Source: Erysipelotrichaceae bacterium
Lineage (GTDB): Bacteria > Bacillota_I > Bacilli_A > Erysipelotrichales > Erysipelotrichaceae
Reading direction: 5' to 3'
NCBI GenBank assembly: GCA_022772735.1
Contig: JALEZD010000009.1
Coordinates: forward strand, 62,001-126,000
Length of the DNA stretch: 64,000 nucleotides
A model generated the notes under the pieces. The model had not been told where the DNA came from and did not search any database. It saw nothing but the letters and a program-made list of their open reading frames with translations. Below, one piece after another: positions 60,285 to 64,000 of the stretch. The translations under genes and the position numbers were made by a program. How positions within the stretch are numbered: position 1 is the stretch's first letter; every line of letters begins with the position of its first letter.

Positions 60285-62108
60285 TTATTTAGTAGAAAGC
60301 GCAGCATTTTTTCCTGCTAATCTTCCTGAAGTCAATGCAAAACCTTGTGCAGCTCCACCATATGTAACATATGCTTTTTCAGAAGCAAATAATACACCCA
60401 TTGAATCATTACCTACAGCATATAAGTTTTTTATTGGACTTCCATCTTCTTTTAAAACATTATAGTTTTCATCAATATCTAGCCCACCAGTAGATGAATA
60501 TATGTATGCAGAACCTTTTATTACATATAATTTACCATCTGATTTTCCATGAATATCTGATAAATTCACTTTTATATTTAACTTTTCATTTAATTCTTCT
60601 ATAGAATTTGCTATAACAACATTTCCATATTTTTCACCAATAGTCAATATTTCTTCAATATTTTCAATTGGAGTATTTGGAGTATAAGTTCCTCCTTGTT
60701 TTAAGAATGTTGGCTCATTAAATGTTTTCATACCATTTATTTTGATTGAGTTTATTTCATCTTCATTATAGATTGTATAAAACATATTACCTGCCATCCA
60801 ACCGTTAAATGCCAGATTGTTCCCTGCCTTTTCATTAAATAATTCTCCATTTGAATCAATCAATACAGCAGAAGTATCTAATAATAAAGATGTTAAAATT
60901 GCCTTATAATCTGCAGAAACATCATCAGATCTTATTATATTCGCAACTTGTGCAATATGATCTTCAACAGCAACATCAGGATTAAACATTGTTCCACCAA
61001 CTGATTGTGCCATTTTAATTGTTGTTCCATCTGATTGTGTCATTGCATGAGTTTTCCATACATAGCCAGTATATTCCTTTGACATCTCAGGATTACCTAT
61101 ATACCCACCACCTGCAAGTATTACTGTTTTTCCAGTTATTTCATAAGTTGTTCCATCATAATACTTAGCTTTCACACCTGTAATATTTCCAGAATCATCT
61201 AAAATAAATTCCTCTGCATCAAGTTCAAGCATATATTCATTTTTTTCATTCAATTTTTTTGCTTGTTCCATAGAGTTTATATATGCACTGTCTTTATCAA
61301 TTCCTTCTTTATCTGTATAAATTGTCCATAATGGCCATGGATTAGGATTAAAAAATGTAAACATTTTATCTCCAAATTTAAAATCAAAGTTATTTTCTAA
61401 CCATTCCAATGTTTCACCAGATTCATTAACAAATTGACGAATCATCTCTTCTTTTGCATCTCCCTCAGTATATTCAATCCAATCTTTTATCACATCTTCA
61501 GGATTAACAAAATCTCCACCATTCAATTCAACTTGTCGTTTTGGATTTACCGCCATTGGACCTGCCGTCATAGCACCATTACCACCTAACTTTGCAGCTT
61601 TTTCAATACCAAAAACCGTTGCACCCTCATATGCTGCACTAATATACGAAGCTATACCTGATGCTCCAAGCCCAACAACAATTACATCATAACCCTCTTT
61701 TTTTACCACCTCTTGTGATTTGACAATCTCCTTATTCCATTGGCTTTCATCTCCACCATTAGAGTTGATTATTTCTTTAATTATTGTTTTTGCTGCCATA
61801 CTAGAAACTGTTGCCCCAGTTATATTATCAACAGCTAAAGATTGAGATCCAATTATTCTTGGAAATAATTTTTCTTCAACTGTTTTGTATACATTTTCAG
61901 TAGAACCTGAATTTAATGTTTCAATACTTACAATTTTATTATCCTTAAACGTAACCTTTAACTCCATCTCTTTTTCAACACTGTATGATTCGGATTTACC
62001 AACGTATGTCCCATCAATAACCTTTAAACTTTCAGAAGTATTATTATTTTTAGAACATGAAGTTATCATTAAAAATGAAACAACAATAATGTAAAATAAC
62101 TTTTTCAT
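60285..62108 (-). CDS. FMN-binding, FAD-dependent reductase lipoprotein (flavoreductase 3)
   Basis: A 607-residue exported lipoprotein (lipobox MITSC). The FMN domain has the flavinylation motif NITGATVSSM, and the FAD domain has VIVVGLGASGIASYI. The catalytic surroundings differ from both other copies: the HTMGG position reads SSTGGLDI and the C-terminal motif is VTYGGAAQGFALTSGR. This suggests a third substrate. The divergent MerR-type gene is its likely regulator, with overlapping promoters between them. GGGAGGG precedes the ATG. Confidence 0.87.
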   Translation of the reverse strand: MKKLFYIIVVSFLMITSCSKNNNTSESLKVIDGTYVGKSESYSVEKEMELKVTFKDNKIVSIETLNSGSTENVYKTVEEKLFPRIIGSQSLAVDNITGATVSSMAAKTIIKEIINSNGGDESQWNKEIVKSQEVVKKEGYDVIVVGLGASGIASYISAAYEGATVFGIEKAAKLGGNGAMTAGPMAVNPKRQVELNGGDFVNPEDVIKDWIEYTEGDAKEEMIRQFVNESGETLEWLENNFDFKFGDKMFTFFNPNPWPLWTIYTDKEGIDKDSAYINSMEQAKKLNEKNEYMLELDAEEFILDDSGNITGVKAKYYDGTTYEITGKTVILAGGGYIGNPEMSKEYTGYVWKTHAMTQSDGTTIKMAQSVGGTMFNPDVAVEDHIAQVANIIRSDDVSADYKAILTSLLLDTSAVLIDSNGELFNEKAGNNLAFNGWMAGNMFYTIYNEDEINSIKINGMKTFNEPTFLKQGGTYTPNTPIENIEEILTIGEKYGNVVIANSIEELNEKLNIKVNLSDIHGKSDGKLYVIKGSAYIYSSTGGLDIDENYNVLKEDGSPIKNLYAVGNDSMGVLFASEKAYVTYGGAAQGFALTSGRLAGKNAALSTK

Positions 62109-62153
62109 ATACCCTCCCTATTTGATATTTATTTCACTACTATACTATAAACC

Positions 62154-62175
62154 TTATAATTGTTATAATGTCAAT
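62154..62175 (+). promoter_or_regulatory. MerR promoter/operator giving a probably leaderless transcript
   Basis: TGTTATAAT (62161-62169) is a perfect extended -10. The expected start point 6-7 bases later is the A of the ATG at 62176, and no Shine-Dalgarno is present. TTATAATTGTTATAA (62154-62168) is a perfect inverted repeat overlapping the -10, a candidate MerR site shared with the divergent gene. Confidence 0.65.
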
Positions 62176-62937
62176 ATGAATATTAAAGAGGCTAGTATAG
62201 AAACAGGAGTATCATGTCAAATGATACGATTTTATGAAAAAAAGGGGATAATATCCCCAAAGAGAAATCCTAAGAATAATTACAGAAATTATACTTTTAA
62301 TGATTTATACATTATTGTTTTAACAAAGCAATACAATAATCTAGGTATGGATTTAGAAACGATAAGTAACTTTTTAAAAGATACCCATTCTAGTAAGGCA
62401 TATGAAAATATTGATAATTTTATTATAGAAATGGAAAAACAAATCAAGTTAATAAATAGTAGAATTGAATTCGCAAAAGATACTAGAAGAATTTTCAAAT
62501 TTATAAATGATAAAAATAAAATTGACATTATCAAAAGGAATAAAATGTATTTTATCCCTAAAACAAAACTACCTTTAGAAAAATATAGTCAACTTTTTGT
62601 GGTTGAAGGATATGGTAGAGCAGTGAATAGAATAAAGTTAGAAAAACTTAATAGTATTAAAATTCCAATTGATAGAGGACTATTATTAGATATAAAACCC
62701 TTTAATGAAAAAATATATTATGAGGAATATTCTAATATCATTATTTTCCGTAATTTTATAAACATTCCAAATTTTGAATCAGTAACAATGAATGATATAA
62801 AAAACTTCGAAAATACTGTAGATTTTAACGGTTATAAAATCATTGATGATATTTTTCTATTTCTTGTTTCAAAAATAAACAACGAAAAAAATTCTTATTC
62901 AATAGTATGCATAGAAGCAATTGTAAAAAAAGTATAA
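62176..62937 (+). CDS. MerR-family transcriptional regulator
   Basis: A 253-residue regulator. The N-terminal winged helix is IKEASIETGVSCQMIRFYEK followed by KGIISPKRNPKNNYRNYTFND, the MerR signature. A long dimerisation helix (about 75-115) follows, and then a C-terminal domain of about 130 residues of the effector-binding (GyrI-like) kind, by size and position. The ATG at 62176 is preferred to an upstream in-frame start because the promoter -10 ends just before it. It is divergent from flavoreductase 3. Confidence 0.85.
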   Translation: MNIKEASIETGVSCQMIRFYEKKGIISPKRNPKNNYRNYTFNDLYIIVLTKQYNNLGMDLETISNFLKDTHSSKAYENIDNFIIEMEKQIKLINSRIEFAKDTRRIFKFINDKNKIDIIKRNKMYFIPKTKLPLEKYSQLFVVEGYGRAVNRIKLEKLNSIKIPIDRGLLLDIKPFNEKIYYEEYSNIIIFRNFINIPNFESVTMNDIKNFENTVDFNGYKIIDDIFLFLVSKINNEKNSYSIVCIEAIVKKV

Positions 62938-62945
62938 ATTAAATA

Positions 62946-64000
62946 TTATTCAAAAACTATTTCACTCCATAAATTTTTAACTTTACAATAAACCTTATCA
63001 TTTATAATTGTTATGTAATCGTATATAAAAGGAACGATTGTTTCTCCTTTTTCATTTAATATACCATATTCAAAATATTCTGATTTTACAACAATTTTGC
63101 CATTACTACTTGTGACAATCTTTTCAAAAGGAATATTAAATTCAATAAGCTTTAATTCACTGTTATATAATTGTGAAGTATCTCCACCAACAATAACCAC
63201 ATCACCAAAACTATTTGACCAATAATAACTATCTAATTCAAGTGTTTCTCCTTTATAATTTATCAATCCCATATTTTTATTAAAAATTTCATCAATAATA
63301 ATACATCCATTTCCATCATCCGTGAATTTATCATATTCTATTATTTGATAAGGATAAACTTTATTATAATCATCAAACTTAACACTAACATCACACAATT
63401 TATTTTTTCCAAAATCACTATATTCATGTGTCATGAATTTATCATTTGCCTTTACAAGATTTCTATACTTGATTTTATTTTGTTCTTTTACAACCTTTAG
63501 TGCCAAACTGCCATCATTAATAAATTCCTCATCATGATTTTCTAACACTATTTCTCCATTATAAATATAAGGATATAAAAAATCATATTTACTTATTAAT
63601 TCCCCTTCTTTTGAAATAACAGCACTATATTCATTTCTTTTTGCCAAAAAAAGATTTTTATAGGGTTTACTCACAAAAAATGAATTATCAAAATATTCAT
63701 ATATCGGCTCCACAGAATCATAGTAATTTAAATTCTTTATTATATCTGTATCGCTCTCTACAACATCATATTTTTTACCAGACTTTATTATTTCTATGAT
63801 CTCATCAATAAACCCAGTATCAACTATTTCATTTTCTTTAAACTCTTTATAATAATTTAGTGCAATATTCTTTGTTTCATCAGTTAAATCTGGATAAGAA
63901 TATACTATTTCATCTTTATAAAAATCCACTGAATAACTAACATCCGAATTAGTAAATGACAAATAAACATTGCCAGATGAATCACCTTCCTCAAAACCAT
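62946..64000 (-). CDS. WG-repeat-like protein, partial at the window edge
   Basis: The minus-strand frame is open from the right window edge (5' part missing) to 62946, giving at least 350 residues. It has degenerate WG-type beta repeats, clearest in YGILNEKGETIVPFIYDYI near the C terminus and GLINYKGETLELDSYYW before it. Such repeats occur in secreted or periplasm-like proteins of unknown function. No signal peptide can be judged because the start is outside the window. It converges on the MerR gene with 8 bases between. Confidence 0.65.
   Translation of the reverse strand, partial: GFEEGDSSGNVYLSFTNSDVSYSVDFYKDEIVYSYPDLTDETKNIALNYYKEFKENEIVDTGFIDEIIEIIKSGKKYDVVESDTDIIKNLNYYDSVEPIYEYFDNSFFVSKPYKNLFLAKRNEYSAVISKEGELISKYDFLYPYIYNGEIVLENHDEEFINDGSLALKVVKEQNKIKYRNLVKANDKFMTHEYSDFGKNKLCDVSVKFDDYNKVYPYQIIEYDKFTDDGNGCIIIDEIFNKNMGLINYKGETLELDSYYWSNSFGDVVIVGGDTSQLYNSELKLIEFNIPFEKIVTSSNGKIVVKSEYFEYGILNEKGETIVPFIYDYITIINDKVYCKVKNLWSEIVFE

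Overview
This window looks like chromosomal DNA of a very AT-rich, Gram-positive-type anaerobe, most likely a member of the Erysipelotrichia or a neighbouring low-GC Firmicutes lineage. The evidence is the Firmicutes gene order (tilS-hpt-ftsH-hslO-dusB; cysS-mrnC-rlmB-sigma factor; secA-prfB), GGAGG ribosome binding sites, lipoprotein signal peptides, ECF transporters, and TGA used as a stop. RF2 (prfB) is present with its own +1 frameshift site, which excludes the Mycoplasma code. The placement is inferred from gene content, not from a tree.

Layout. 1-9.1 kb: end of a probable GH112 phosphorylase, a polyprenyl-phosphate GlcNAc-1-phosphate transferase, then the tilS-hpt-ftsH housekeeping string, with a GH2 glycosidase placed between ftsH and hslO-dusB. 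9.2-26.6 kb: a large nucleoside/ribose salvage locus with a LacI-type regulator, ribokinase, three nucleoside hydrolases, a complete ECF transporter (S, T, A, A), an MFS carrier, an M20 amidohydrolase, an ADP-ribosylglycohydrolase-like enzyme, and a BMP-type ABC nucleoside importer. A 41-bp block carrying a GTAAACGCTT operator is duplicated in front of the regulator and in front of the first nucleoside hydrolase. 26.7-32.2 kb: accessory DNA, consisting of an inverted-repeat-bounded 347-bp element followed by a degenerating tandem array. Each array unit has a phage-type amidase/SH3 endolysin (or its remnant) on the minus strand, a conserved palindrome-rich divergent promoter, and a different small membrane-anchored or lipoprotein gene on the plus strand; a holin-like gene sits at one end. 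This array is the most unusual system in the window.

32.3-48.3 kb: histidine phosphatase, an AraC regulator divergent from a lipoprotein flavoreductase, a GNAT protein, and a PTS alpha-glucoside cassette (EIICB, GH4 6-phospho-alpha-glucosidase, RpiR) bracketed by two identical 43-bp terminator repeats. These are followed by cysS-mrnC-rlmB-sigma, dacA, small membrane proteins, a flavodoxin and a second flavoreductase lipoprotein. 48.4-56.6 kb: a 1700-residue surface protein with an atypical sorting signal, bordered by insertion-sequence debris and by an intact ISL3-family element next to a decayed copy of itself. 56.6-64 kb: prfB and secA, a third flavoreductase lipoprotein divergent from a probably leaderless MerR regulator, and the end of a WG-repeat protein.

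Together the genes describe a fermentative, host- or mucosa-associated anaerobe. It scavenges nucleosides and glycans, probably disposes of electrons through several extracellular flavin reductases, and carries a rapidly changing cell-wall-lysis/secreted-protein array. All functions are inferred by reading the sequence; no database search was run.
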